Positions 53,382-62,266 of a DNA stretch of 64,000 nt are shown piece after piece. A program made the translations under genes and the position numbers. Origin of the DNA: Synechococcus sp. UW69 (lineage in GTDB: Bacteria; Cyanobacteriota; Cyanobacteriia; PCC-6307; Cyanobiaceae); assembly GCF_900474185.1 (NCBI RefSeq), contig NZ_UCNW01000008.1:558001-622000 (forward strand), given 5' to 3'. The notes below the pieces were generated by a model. That model saw only the letters and a program-made list of their open reading frames with translations. It was not told where the DNA came from and did not search any database. The first letter of the stretch is position 1; every line of letters starts with the position of its first letter.

Positions 53382-54212
53382 GTGCAGATCGCCACCTGGA
53401 ACGTGAATTCCGTTCGCACGCGACTAGATCAGGTGCTCAGTTGGCTGGAGAACGAGCAACCGGATCTTCTTTGTCTGCAGGAAACCAAGGTTGATGACCC
53501 GCTGTTTCCTTTGCAGGACTTCAAATCTGCTGGCTGGCACGTGCACATCCATGGCCAGAAGGCTTACAACGGCGTCGCCCTGATCAGCCGCGACCCCTTG
53601 GAGGATGTGCGCTGCGGATTCGTTGGGGAGCTCCCTGACGAGGCTGAAGCTGCGGATCTCGGCGAACAGAAACGCGTGATCAGCGCACTGCTGAATGGCG
53701 TCCGCGTGCTCAACCTCTATGTGCCGAATGGATCAAGCCTGAAATCAGAGAAATATCCCTACAAACTGACCTGGCTTGGTTGCCTCAAGCGTTACCTCGA
53801 GGCCCAGCAGGAGCGCGGCGAACCGCTGTGCATGGTCGGTGACTTCAACATCGGGCTTGAAGCACGCGACCTTCCCGACCCCGACCGACAAACCGGCGGC
53901 ATCATGGCCAGCGATGCTGAACGCAGTGCTCTTCGTGCCGCCCTTGGTGAGCGTCTTCAGGACGTGTTCAGGGTCTTCGAGCCAGATTCCGGCCACTGGA
54001 GCTGGTGGGATTACCGCAGCGGCGCCTGGGACCGGGACCGCGGCTGGCGCATTGATCACATTTATCTCTGCGAGGAACTGCTGGGGCTCGCCCGGAGCTG
54101 CATCATTCACAAAGGCATGCGCGGCAACGTGCAACCCAGTGACCACGCACCGGTCAGCGTTGACCTCGATTGGCCTCCATCCGATGACGACAACGATGAC
54201 CTGCTGTTCTGA
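53382..54212 (+). CDS. xth: exodeoxyribonuclease III
   Basis: AP endonuclease and 3'-exonuclease of base-excision repair. 276 residues from GTG 53382; ATG 53349 would add an unlikely hydrophobic start. IATWNVNSVRTRL, LCLQETKVDD (catalytic Glu), GDFNIGLEARD, RIDHIYLCEEL and SDHAPVSVDL are diagnostic of the ExoIII branch. The acidic tail (PSDDDNDDLLF) is an addition. It converges on glcD with a 6-bp gap. Confidence 0.95.
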   Translation: MQIATWNVNSVRTRLDQVLSWLENEQPDLLCLQETKVDDPLFPLQDFKSAGWHVHIHGQKAYNGVALISRDPLEDVRCGFVGELPDEAEAADLGEQKRVISALLNGVRVLNLYVPNGSSLKSEKYPYKLTWLGCLKRYLEAQQERGEPLCMVGDFNIGLEARDLPDPDRQTGGIMASDAERSALRAALGERLQDVFRVFEPDSGHWSWWDYRSGAWDRDRGWRIDHIYLCEELLGLARSCIIHKGMRGNVQPSDHAPVSVDLDWPPSDDDNDDLLF

Positions 54213-54218
54213 TGGCCG

Positions 54219-55670
54219 TCAGTAGAGCTCCACGCCTGCTGGCAGCGTGACCATGCGTTTGGCCGATTCCCCACAGGTGCGCGGCGTGGGCAGCACCTTG
54301 CCGGGATTGGCGCGGTTGTCGGGGTCGAAGGCAGAGCGCAACAGACCCATCGTCTCCAGATCATCCGGGCCGAACATCCAGTCGAGATAACAACGCTTGT
54401 CGGCCCCGACACCATGCTCACCGCTGATGCTGCCCCCGGCGTCGAGACACACCCGCAGGATGGCGGCACCGAGTTCCTTCACGCTCCGCTCCACATCGGG
54501 CTGATCCAGGGAATACAGGATCAATGGATGAAGGTTGCCATCACCCGCATGGAAAACATTGGCCACGGGCAGGCCGTGCTCCTGGCTGAGCCGTTCAATC
54601 GCGGCAAGCACCGACGGAAGGCTGCTGCGAGGCACCACACCGTCTTGCACGTAGTAGGTGGGCGTGATTTTGCCGACCGCTGAAAAGGCAGATTTACGCC
54701 CTTTCCAGAGCACAGCGCACTCCGTGGGGTCCTGGGCCCGACGCAGGCCACGGGCCCCCGCTGCCCGACACAGCTCATCGGCACGTTCTGCTGATGCCTG
54801 AACCTCAGCGTCCTGGCCATCCAGCTCAATCAACAGCACCGCTGCAGCGTCACGGGGGTACTCGTCGTAACCGAAAAAATCGTTCACGGCGTTGATGGTG
54901 ACGTTATCCATGATTTCCATCCCGGCCGGCAGCAAACCGCTCGCGGTCACAGATCGCACCGCTTCCCCCGCAGCTTCCATCGTGGCGAAATCCGCCAACA
55001 GCACGTTCACGCACTCCGGCGCCCGGAGCAGGCGCAGGGTGATGGCCGTCGCGATGCCCAGCGTCCCTTCACTGCCGATGAAGGCACCACGTAGATCCAA
55101 CTCGCAGGATTCCGCCAGCCCGTTTCCCAGCTGGGTGGTTGTTCCGTCGGGCAACACCACCTCAAGCCCCAGCACGTGGTTGCTGGTCACGCCGTACTTG
55201 AGGCAGTGCACCCCTCCTGAATTTTCTGCCACGTTGCCGCCAATGCTGCAGACCACCTGACTGGACGGATCCGGGGCGTAATAGAACCCGTCACCCGCCA
55301 CAGCCCGCGTCACCCAGCTGTTGATGACCCCAGGCTGAACCTTGACCCGTTGATTGGCTAAATCAAGCTCGAGCACCCGACGCATCCGACTGGTAACCAC
55401 CAAGAGCGCTTGCTGATCCACCAGCGCTCCCCCCGAAAGGCCGGTACCGCTGCCGCGAGCCACGAATGGGACACCGTGTTGATGGCAGCACCGCAGGACG
55501 GCGGAGACCTGATCGGTGGTTTCTGGCAGCACCGCAAGGGGTGGGCAATGACGCTCAAGCGTCAGTCCGTCACAGTCGTAACTCAGCAGTTCCTGACGCT
55601 TCGCCACGATGGCCCGAGGGGGCAGACAGCGGCGCAGATCCCTCTCCAGAACTGACCAGTCGTGGCTCAC
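54219..55670 (-). CDS. glcD: glycolate oxidase subunit GlcD (FAD-linked)
   Basis: 483 residues from GTG 55670 (TTG 55691 is an alternative). The FAD_binding_4 domain has VPFVARGSGTGLSGGAL and NVAENSGGVHCLKYGVT; the FAD-oxidase C-terminal domain has NVFHAGDGNLHPLILY and GSISGEHGVGADKR. In cyanobacteria this enzyme oxidises photorespiratory glycolate to glyoxylate, so it links to Rubisco oxygenation. A D-lactate role cannot be excluded. The glcE and glcF partners are not in the window. Confidence 0.93.
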   Translation of the reverse strand: MSHDWSVLERDLRRCLPPRAIVAKRQELLSYDCDGLTLERHCPPLAVLPETTDQVSAVLRCCHQHGVPFVARGSGTGLSGGALVDQQALLVVTSRMRRVLELDLANQRVKVQPGVINSWVTRAVAGDGFYYAPDPSSQVVCSIGGNVAENSGGVHCLKYGVTSNHVLGLEVVLPDGTTTQLGNGLAESCELDLRGAFIGSEGTLGIATAITLRLLRAPECVNVLLADFATMEAAGEAVRSVTASGLLPAGMEIMDNVTINAVNDFFGYDEYPRDAAAVLLIELDGQDAEVQASAERADELCRAAGARGLRRAQDPTECAVLWKGRKSAFSAVGKITPTYYVQDGVVPRSSLPSVLAAIERLSQEHGLPVANVFHAGDGNLHPLILYSLDQPDVERSVKELGAAILRVCLDAGGSISGEHGVGADKRCYLDWMFGPDDLETMGLLRSAFDPDNRANPGKVLPTPRTCGESAKRMVTLPAGVELY

Positions 55671-55806
55671 AGCGATCTCGATCTGACCCAAGACTACGCA
55701 TCAAAAAGCTTGCGAAGTGGGCAATTAAGAAACACAGCAAACAGAACTGGACGTTCCTGAGTCAGGATGTTGCACGGTTTGCATCAGCCCTTTGGCGTCG
55801 GTTCCA

Positions 55807-57108
55807 GTGACAGCTCCCGCGTTGAACACCAGCCAGTCCGAAGCCATCTTCGGAGCAGCACAGGCCCTGATGCCCGGAGGCGTCAGCTCCCCTGTGCGGG
55901 CGTTCAAGTCGGTCGGCGGTCAGCCGATCGTCTTCGATCGGGTCAAGGGTCCCTACGCCTGGGACGTGGATGGGAATAAATACATCGACTACATCGGCAG
56001 CTGGGGGCCTGCTATCTGCGGCCACGCCCACCCCGAGGTGATCGCAGCACTGCAGGAGGCGGTCGAGAAGGGCACCAGCTTCGGAGCTCCTTGTGCCCTG
56101 GAGAACACCCTGGCCGAGATGGTGATCGACGCTGTTCCCAGCGTTGAGATGGTGCGGTTTGTCAACAGCGGTACGGAAGCCTGCATGGCTGTGCTGCGAC
56201 TGATGCGCGCCTACACCGGCCGCGACAAGGTGATCAAGTTCGAGGGCTGCTACCACGGCCATGCGGACATGTTCCTGGTAAAGGCTGGTTCCGGAGTGGC
56301 AACCCTTGGGCTGCCCGATTCTCCAGGTGTGCCCCGCAGCACCACCGCCAACACCCTGACGGCTCCATACAACGATCTAGAGGCCGTTAAAGCTCTGTTT
56401 GCCGAGAACCCCGACGCCATCTCTGGCGTCATTCTCGAGCCGATCGTCGGCAACGCTGGTTTCATTCAGCCGGAACCGGGCTTCCTCGAGGGGCTACGCG
56501 AACTCACCAAGGAGAACGGAGCTCTGCTCGTGTTCGACGAAGTGATGACGGGATTCCGGATCAGCTACGGCGGCGCCCAAGCCCATTTCGGTGTCACCCC
56601 AGACCTCACAACCATGGGCAAGGTGATTGGTGGTGGTCTGCCCGTTGGCGCCTATGGCGGCCGCGCCGACATCATGGGAATGGTGGCGCCTGCAGGCCCG
56701 ATGTATCAGGCCGGAACCCTCAGCGGTAATCCCTTGGCGATGACTGCAGGTATCAAGACCCTTGAATTGCTCAAGCAGCCCGGTACCTACGACAAGCTGA
56801 CCGCCACCACCCAGAAGCTCGTGGCGGGCATCAAGGAAGCAGCACAGGCCGCCGGCGTGCCGATTACAACCGCCAGCGTCAGCGCCATGTTCGGCTTCTT
56901 CCTCTGCGAAGGCCCTGTGCGTAACTTCGAGGAAGCCAAGGCCACGGATTCGGAACGGTTCGGCAGGCTGCACCGCGCCATGCTCGAGCGGGGCGTCTAT
57001 CTCGCACCTTCCGCCTTCGAAGCCGGCTTCACCTCCCTGGCGCACTCCGACGCCGACATCGAAGCCACGATCAATGCCTTCCGCGAAAGCTTCGCGGCTG
57101 TGGCCTGA
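55807..57108 (+). CDS. hemL: glutamate-1-semialdehyde 2,1-aminomutase
   Basis: PLP enzyme that makes 5-aminolevulinate from glutamate semialdehyde, the committed C5 step to heme and chlorophyll. 433 residues from GTG 55807. [61 protein letters not shown] and the PLP lysine in [17 protein letters not shown] are all visible. A TTG at 55792 could add five residues. The third heme/chlorophyll gene in this window with hemH and hemC. Confidence 0.97.
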   Translation: MTAPALNTSQSEAIFGAAQALMPGGVSSPVRAFKSVGGQPIVFDRVKGPYAWDVDGNKYIDYIGSWGPAICGHAHPEVIAALQEAVEKGTSFGAPCALENTLAEMVIDAVPSVEMVRFVNSGTEACMAVLRLMRAYTGRDKVIKFEGCYHGHADMFLVKAGSGVATLGLPDSPGVPRSTTANTLTAPYNDLEAVKALFAENPDAISGVILEPIVGNAGFIQPEPGFLEGLRELTKENGALLVFDEVMTGFRISYGGAQAHFGVTPDLTTMGKVIGGGLPVGAYGGRADIMGMVAPAGPMYQAGTLSGNPLAMTAGIKTLELLKQPGTYDKLTATTQKLVAGIKEAAQAAGVPITTASVSAMFGFFLCEGPVRNFEEAKATDSERFGRLHRAMLERGVYLAPSAFEAGFTSLAHSDADIEATINAFRESFAAVA

Positions 57109-57118
57109 TCCCGCCGTG

Positions 57119-57583
57119 ATGGCCTCAGCACCTCCTCCCCCTCCACTGGTCTGCACCATCCAGACCGTGGAGAGCCGGTGGTCAGGCCAACCCATTCCTG
57201 GCATTCGTCAGCTTGAACAACAGCAATTCCAGATTGATCGGGGTGGTGGCAAACCCAGCATCGATCCGGCCACGGTGATCGAGAGCAGGCTCACACCTCT
57301 GGTGGAACGATTCAGCAGTTCCGGTGTTGAGCAGATTGAACGCTCAGGGATGACCTATCACTGGTCCTACGAAGCACCCTTGGGTCCTCTCCAATTCAGC
57401 AATGGCGGGGGATCAACAAGCCCAGCCCGCGACAGTCGTGTCGCCGTGAGCGGCGATCTGATTATCGACGTGCAAAACGGTTTCAAACTCAGTCAGCAAT
57501 CCCGCCTAACCCAATCCGGTGGGACACAAACCCTGAGCAGCCTTCTTGAAACAGCCCATGGCTCCTGCCACGAACAACGCTGA
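57119..57583 (+). CDS. hypothetical protein
   Basis: 154 residues from ATG 57119, just after hemL. A proline-rich start (APPPPPLVCTIQ) leads into a beta/alpha part (IPGIRQLEQQQFQIDRGG, TVIESRLTPLVERFSSSG) and a polar Ser/Gly-rich end. No known family. It overlaps the cdd start by 26 bp in another frame, which suggests cotranslation with cdd. Confidence 0.6.
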   Translation: MASAPPPPPLVCTIQTVESRWSGQPIPGIRQLEQQQFQIDRGGGKPSIDPATVIESRLTPLVERFSSSGVEQIERSGMTYHWSYEAPLGPLQFSNGGGSTSPARDSRVAVSGDLIIDVQNGFKLSQQSRLTQSGGTQTLSSLLETAHGSCHEQR

Positions 57584-57980
57584 GGCGCTTCTGGTGCAGG
57601 CTCGGCAAGCCGCCAAGCGTGCCCATTGCCCTTATTCGAACTTCCATGTGGGTGCCGCCGTGCGGTGCGAAGACGGGAGCGTGATCGACGGCTGCAACGT
57701 TGAAAACGCCAGCTATGGACTGAGCATCTGCGCGGAGCGCGTTGCGCTGTTTACTGCCATCAGCCTGGGCAAACGACCAATTGCACTGGCCGTGAGCTGT
57801 ATCGATGCCCAGACCGATGCCTTGCCTAACTCACGCATGCCATGCGGCGCTTGCCGCCAGGTGATGCAAGAACTCCTTCCGAGCGATGCCTATGTCAGCA
57901 TCGACGGGGTTGGCACCATGCAGCTTGACCAACTTCTCCCAGCACCATTTCAGCTTGGCGCGCCAAACAGCAATCGATAA
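57558..57980 (+). CDS. cdd: cytidine deaminase
   Basis: Deaminates cytidine and deoxycytidine in pyrimidine salvage. 140 residues from ATG 57558, the small tetrameric type. CPYSNFHVGAAV, CNVENASYGLSICAERVALF (catalytic Cys-Ala-Glu) and MPCGACRQVMQE (zinc cysteines) are present. The C-terminal part is divergent and ends just before an AT-rich gap, beyond which lies a nucleoside salvage pair on the other strand. Confidence 0.93.
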   Translation: MAPATNNAEALLVQARQAAKRAHCPYSNFHVGAAVRCEDGSVIDGCNVENASYGLSICAERVALFTAISLGKRPIALAVSCIDAQTDALPNSRMPCGACRQVMQELLPSDAYVSIDGVGTMQLDQLLPAPFQLGAPNSNR

Positions 57981-58217
57981 TTACAAAAATAAATTCGAAT
58001 CAATTGATCAACAGGGCAACATTTTGATCAAGATCATTACCTATACAACTAAGCCTCGCACAGTCGAATCAAAAGACACATGAAAACACCTCAAACAAAA
58101 TTTCATCGCTCCCGCCAGCACCACAATAAGCTCCTAGAAAAACAATATTTCTATTAATTTTTACCATCCAGCCCAAAAAGAAAACACAGAACTACGCTGT
58201 TGATTCGCAGACAAAAA
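57981..58217. other. AT-rich intergenic stretch with two TTGATCAA palindromes
   Basis: 237 bp visibly richer in A/T than the rest of the window and without a convincing gene. TTGATCAA occurs at 58004-58011 and 58024-58031, exactly 20 bp apart. It separates convergent 3' ends (cdd and the deoxyribosyltransferase), so a promoter function is not expected unless an unrecognised RNA is present. The composition shift may mark a region border. Confidence 0.5.
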
Positions 58218-58685
58218 TCAAGAGTGAGCCCAGCGTGCCAAAGCTTTCTGAGGATCACTAATTTCAGACAAGTCGCTATAAACGTACTGCGGCCATTCAA
58301 CCTCTGGAAGGCCTGCAAATAACATCAAATTGAGTGGATATTCTTCCGAATCCGTACAGCGACGGAAGTCATCCCGAAACAGGAATGTTGGCTTACCAAG
58401 AGCAATCGCGGCACCAAGTTCCACCATCACCCCTTCATCAGGTGGCGTTCCATTCACGATCGCGAATAGGGCATCAGCATCACGCACATCCTGCAAGTCC
58501 CGCTGTGCAACGCGATAGGCCCAACCGGGTTCCGCCAAATTCACCTGACCATTTCGCGCAAAGGGCTCCCACACCTCTAACCTCAGGGCCTCCAACGCCC
58601 CGATGAACTCTGGCAACAACAGCCGCTTCCACTGGGCGGAAAAGCCGTAAGGAGACGCCAAATAAATCGTACGCAAGGACGTCAT
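58218..58685 (-). CDS. nucleoside 2-deoxyribosyltransferase
   Basis: 155 residues from ATG 58685 (GTG 58688 also in frame). YLASPYGFSAQWKR, DLQDVRDADALFAIVNGTPPDEGVMVELGAA (read in parts) and GKPTFLFRDDFRRCTDSEEYPLN are hallmarks of the NDT family, with the nucleophile glutamate in VMVELG. The enzyme exchanges bases on 2'-deoxyribonucleosides. The ATG overlaps the phosphoribosyltransferase stop by one base (TGATG), so the two are coupled. Confidence 0.92.
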   Translation of the reverse strand: MTSLRTIYLASPYGFSAQWKRLLLPEFIGALEALRLEVWEPFARNGQVNLAEPGWAYRVAQRDLQDVRDADALFAIVNGTPPDEGVMVELGAAIALGKPTFLFRDDFRRCTDSEEYPLNLMLFAGLPEVEWPQYVYSDLSEISDPQKALARWAHS

Positions 58686-59077
58686 CACAGCCCACGCGAG
58701 GAGCGATAGGCCTGCTCATCCGCACGAGCCTTTTCGAGGTTTTCCCAGGGGAACACCACCCATTCCGACGACTCTGCAACCACGGCTGCCGTCCACCAGT
58801 TAGGACAGCTCTTGCTAACCCACACGGCAAAGGATGCCTGAGGCACCTGAGTCTTCAACACCTTCAACGTGCGCCCGGTTTCATAGACATCATCCACAAT
58901 CAACGCCGATTGTTCTGGTGATGACAGCATGGGGCGATCCATGGCATGGCTCAGTGCAACCGCGAGGCAAAGCCCCCCTCTAGGGACCCCGTAAACCCCG
59001 GTCACCGCTGAATTTGCAAACCGTGAAGCCAACAGCTGCACAGCCTGATCAAACTGGGCCCAGCTAAGGATCTGCAT
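58685..59077 (-). CDS. purine/nucleobase phosphoribosyltransferase family protein
   Basis: 130 residues from ATG 59077 (ATG 59095 also in frame). The PRPP-binding signature is SALIVDDVYETGRTL, and GVYGVPRGGLCLAVAL supplies the N-terminal loop; the end is WVVFPWENLEKAR. The WVVFPWE close matches xanthine/guanine phosphoribosyltransferase relatives. It would join a free base to PRPP. It is directly upstream of, and coupled to, the deoxyribosyltransferase, suggesting nucleobase salvage. Confidence 0.9.
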   Translation of the reverse strand: MQILSWAQFDQAVQLLASRFANSAVTGVYGVPRGGLCLAVALSHAMDRPMLSSPEQSALIVDDVYETGRTLKVLKTQVPQASFAVWVSKSCPNWWTAAVVAESSEWVVFPWENLEKARADEQAYRSSRGL

Positions 59078-59112
59078 AGCCGGAGAATGGCACATCAACG
59101 CTGTAATGCACT

Positions 59113-59373
59113 TTGAGCCGAGACGTCCCCCCCCAGGAGCAAACCCGCAAATGGTTTCGCAGCCATCTGCTGAACCGGGAGCTGGAATTGCAGGAGCTCT
59201 ATGACCTGCCGCAAGGAGAACTTGATCTTCTGATGGCCGAAACCGCAGAGATCCGCTCGGACACAGAAAACCGATCCCGCAGTCACGGCCGCTGGTGCAC
59301 AGCGGGCTATGTGCTGGAACTCGCCCGGATCATTGACGGGCGACGGGCCCGAGATCATGACACTTTCAGGTAA
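59113..59373 (+). CDS. small hypothetical protein
   Basis: 86 residues from TTG 59113, with a start 36 bp from that of the divergent phosphoribosyltransferase. Helical and charged: RKWFRSHLLNRELELQELYDL, LDLLMAETAEIRSDTENRSRSHGRW (two parts), YVLELARIIDGRRARD. No family is recognised; codon use and the compact helical pattern favour a real gene. Confidence 0.6.
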   Translation: MSRDVPPQEQTRKWFRSHLLNRELELQELYDLPQGELDLLMAETAEIRSDTENRSRSHGRWCTAGYVLELARIIDGRRARDHDTFR

Positions 59374-59446
59374 ATCATTCGATCATGCCGTGAACGATGA
59401 CTCTGACCACCAAGTTGAGATGCAGGACTACAACCACCATTCAGGC

Positions 59447-60442
59447 TTACGAGCCATCTCTAAACATCAACAACGAATCCCGAGCATTTTCAATAAATCC
59501 AAGCCATGACCGACGAAATTTAAAATCACCACGAAGCAATTTCAGCACTCTTTTCTGATAGCTGACCTTATGTGGGTCAGAAGCAAGCAGTTGCTGCGTC
59601 GCCCTAATCTCTCGATCAATCGTGCGATGCCGATACACCTTTTGGATCTTCACAACGCTTTCGCGAAGCTCTTGTTTGGCCGCCTCTGGGTCACCATCAA
59701 CATTGTCCCGAAGATGATTCAACATGGACCGATCCAACGACATGCAGTAGGGGTCGATCTGCTCGGGCATGGAATCGAGAACATTTAATAGGAATGCCAC
59801 ACGAGCATGACGGCTTGGGAAATCCATCGAATCATTATCCGCATTTAGATTCACCTGCTTACGCCCTGAACTCTGTGCAAGAGTTCGCTTAACCACACCG
59901 CCTTCTTTCAACAGGAGATCATCCAGACCTCGGAGGTAGTAGTGCTGAACAGGAAATTGTTGACCCTGGCCAACACCAAGGCAACGACCGGATCCATGGG
60001 TGTTAGATGCATGAAGACGAAGCCGCTTGAGTGCAGATGTTTTGACGATTGATTTCACCTGGGGGAAAACAAAAAATCTCTTTTGAGCAGACTCAAAGAA
60101 ATCATCATCCATGGATGCTGTCAGTCTCCATGGCATCAGGAGAGATTCAATATTTTCCTCTTCAAGGAATCGGAACAAACCTGGATGCAAGTATTCATCA
60201 GCATCAATAACAGCAACATAATCCTCTCGGATCAGATCCTGAACACTGGAAATCTTTTGCCCTTCAGACTCATGGAATTGAATCTCATTTTTTGCGAATA
60301 TCTCTCTGCACAATGGCGCCGCTCCTGGAGCAATCACAGGATAAAAAGCGTCAACACCAAGGCGACGATGATGATCAATAAAAGACTGCAAGTAGGGAGC
60401 CTCGCCATCAAAGACACGAACCGCGATGGCGTAACTACCCAC
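59447..60442 (-). CDS. family 2/92-type glycosyltransferase-like protein
   Basis: 331 residues. The N-terminal domain resembles Glyco_tranf_2_4: AIAVRVFDGEAPYLQSFIDHHRRLGVD (two parts) and the metal-binding DAD in VAVIDADEYLHP (80-82). A helical C-terminus of ~130 residues follows. The gene is noticeably more A/T-rich than its neighbours, a sign of possible transfer. It may modify a surface polysaccharide; acceptor and donor are unknown. No other glycan genes adjoin it. Confidence 0.8.
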   Translation of the reverse strand: MGSYAIAVRVFDGEAPYLQSFIDHHRRLGVDAFYPVIAPGAAPLCREIFAKNEIQFHESEGQKISSVQDLIREDYVAVIDADEYLHPGLFRFLEEENIESLLMPWRLTASMDDDFFESAQKRFFVFPQVKSIVKTSALKRLRLHASNTHGSGRCLGVGQGQQFPVQHYYLRGLDDLLLKEGGVVKRTLAQSSGRKQVNLNADNDSMDFPSRHARVAFLLNVLDSMPEQIDPYCMSLDRSMLNHLRDNVDGDPEAAKQELRESVVKIQKVYRHRTIDREIRATQQLLASDPHKVSYQKRVLKLLRGDFKFRRSWLGFIENARDSLLMFRDGS

Positions 60443-60699
60443 TAAAACAAAGAAATTTAATTCAAATTACCACAACATGTCCCTTGAAAACATGTTGCCC
60501 TCAAGGGCTTGCGTCATGGAATCCAAGCCTGCCTGCATCAAGAGACACTCCTGGGGATCCCCGCAGCCATGCAACCAATCTCCACGAGTGGGGCCGTGAA
60601 TCAACATGCTTTTGTTAGTGCAGGCATGATCGTTGCAATACATCCCAAGCCATTCGTCGGCTTTGGATCAACTCAACATCAGGCCCTGCATCCTTCTGA
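60443..60699. other. intergenic region with inverted and direct repeats
   Basis: 257 bp upstream of the glycosyltransferase and downstream of yajQ. It contains CCCTTGA/TCAAGGG (60481-60487/60501-60507) and AACATGT twice (60474-60480, 60489-60495). An open frame on the plus strand here has no coding character. I see no RNA gene. Confidence 0.45.
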
Positions 60700-61197
60700 T
60701 CAGCGATAGTTCTCAAACTGTAGAGGTACATCAAGTTCATCTTCTTTGCTCTTTACAAGTTGAATAGCAGCCTGAAGATCGTCCTTATTCTTACCCGTGA
60801 TCCGCACACTTTCACCCTGGATTGCAGCCGTCACCTTCTTCAGTTCGTCACGCACCATCTTGCTTAGTTTTTTAGCAATCTCCTGACTAAGGCCCTTACG
60901 CAGCTTCACCACCTGCTTCACCCGATTTCCCCCCGCCGTTTCAGGAGTTTGAAAATCAAATATTTTGAGTGAAAGGTTGCGTTTGGTCGCTTTGGTTCGA
61001 AGCACATCCTCCACAGCTTGAAGCGTCATATCACTGGCTGTGGTGATCACCAGCTCTGTCTCTTCCAGATCAATCTCAGTGTTGGAATCCTTGAGGTCAT
61101 AACGGTTGCCCACATCGCGACGCACCTGATCGAGGGTGTTCACCAGCTCCTGACGGTCAAAGTCAGAGACCACGTCGAAGGAATACGTACTGGCCAT
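60700..61197 (-). CDS. YajQ-family nucleotide-binding protein
   Basis: 165 residues from ATG 61197. STYSFDVVSDFDRQELVNTLDQ, DLKDSNTEIDLEE, NLSLKIFDFQTPE, GLSQEIAKKLSKMVRDE and VRITGKNKDDLQAAIQLVK match the YajQ family of two ferredoxin-like domains. Some members bind cyclic di-GMP and act as transcription co-regulators; whether this one does is unknown. Length is normal. Confidence 0.95.
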   Translation of the reverse strand: MASTYSFDVVSDFDRQELVNTLDQVRRDVGNRYDLKDSNTEIDLEETELVITTASDMTLQAVEDVLRTKATKRNLSLKIFDFQTPETAGGNRVKQVVKLRKGLSQEIAKKLSKMVRDELKKVTAAIQGESVRITGKNKDDLQAAIQLVKSKEDELDVPLQFENYR

Positions 61198-61296
61198 GTC
61201 GCGAGCGTGTCGATCCTCCAGCTTAGAAAGCCACCGCCCCCTTCAAGGTTGCAGTCATCCAAGGCCCGTTATGGTCGCCAGACCTGATCGAAATCG

Positions 61297-61713
61297 ATGA
61301 CTCCTGCGTTTGCCTGGGCCCTCTGTCTGATGGGAGGAGTCGTGATGGTGAGCATCGTGCTTACCGGCGCCGGAAGGGCCAAAGCAGACTTCACCATGGC
61401 TGATCTGCAGGCACCACGGGCGATGTTTGAGCGGCTGCCCGCTTTCGGTCAGCGCGCGGTCTGGGCACAGGAGAACAGCTGGGAAGCACTAACTCTGGGG
61501 GCCCCTGCGATGCTGTTGTGTCTGATCAGTGGTGTCAGCAGCACCAGTGCGATCGCTGCAGCGTGGATCTGGCCAGGCATCCGTTTCGTCTATCTGTTCG
61601 CCTACGTCGGCAATGTGCCTCCCCTTAGGGGACTGTGTTGGGCGACTGGAGTGACGGCCGTCGGCGTCTGCTACGTCGAGGGGCTACGGGCCGTGATCAG
61701 CGCCGCTGGCTGA
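61297..61713 (+). CDS. MAPEG-family membrane protein
   Basis: 138 residues, four membrane helices. The conserved MAPEG block is AVWAQENSWEALTLGAPAMLL, with upstream LQAPRAMFERLPAFGQRA and a later WPGIRFVYLFAYVGNVPPLRG. MAPEG proteins include glutathione-linked transferases and eicosanoid enzymes; bacterial members are mostly of unknown role. It abuts the 3' end of the DprA-like gene. Confidence 0.9.
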   Translation: MTPAFAWALCLMGGVVMVSIVLTGAGRAKADFTMADLQAPRAMFERLPAFGQRAVWAQENSWEALTLGAPAMLLCLISGVSSTSAIAAAWIWPGIRFVYLFAYVGNVPPLRGLCWATGVTAVGVCYVEGLRAVISAAG

Positions 61714-62250
61714 TCAGTCGAAATACAGAAGGCTCACCACCTTGCCCATATCTTCTGCGGTTCGAGCACTGGCCAGCAGCGTTTCACTGTCGTGAAAGGC
61801 CAGGCAGATCAATTGATCACAGCGGTTGATGATCTCCTGATTGCACAAACTGCTGGCCATCGGCAAAGGCAGATCGTCCTGCTCGGGCTTATCAACAAGG
61901 TGCAGCACACGATCCAGGAGATCTCTGATTTCAGGCACCTGCCTATCGAGGCTCTGGGGCAACAGCACGGTGAGCTTGGAAGGATCAACTTCAAGACACC
62001 CTCGAATCACGGCAGCATTCACACCCTGTGATCCTGATGTCACCAAGGAATGGCCTTCCTGAACGAGAGAGCGTGCCACCAACTCGATCAGATGAACCGC
62101 AACAACGGGGACATGGCGGCTACCAAGGATGGCGATCCTTCGCTGACTTTTGTCCTGCAACAGTGCAAGTTCCTGCGCCAGGGTGTCAACCCGATCGAGA
62201 GCTGGCAGATCCAGTGACTGACCCAAGGAAAACCCGCCGCCTGATTTCAT
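61714..62250 (-). CDS. DprA/LOG-like Rossmann-fold protein
   Basis: 178 residues. A charged helical N-terminus precedes a nucleotide-binding-like core (RRIAILGSRHVPVVAVHLIEL, SLVTSGSQGVNAAVIRGCL), a KLTVLLPQSLDRQ strand, and a final segment with INRCDQLICLAFHDSETL. The pattern fits the SLOG/DprA-related Rossmann fold. It lacks the full DprA length (~360), so a role in recombination is not shown. It lies 13 bp downstream of the BioD/DRTGG gene. Confidence 0.78.
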   Translation of the reverse strand: MKSGGGFSLGQSLDLPALDRVDTLAQELALLQDKSQRRIAILGSRHVPVVAVHLIELVARSLVQEGHSLVTSGSQGVNAAVIRGCLEVDPSKLTVLLPQSLDRQVPEIRDLLDRVLHLVDKPEQDDLPLPMASSLCNQEIINRCDQLICLAFHDSETLLASARTAEDMGKVVSLLYFD

Positions 62251-62266
62251 CGGAAGCTAGCAACCA

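Noticed and set aside
60509-60709. Short plus-strand frame upstream of yajQ
   Set aside because: Mixed composition without domain or start signal, overlapping the yajQ 3' end; treated as non-coding.
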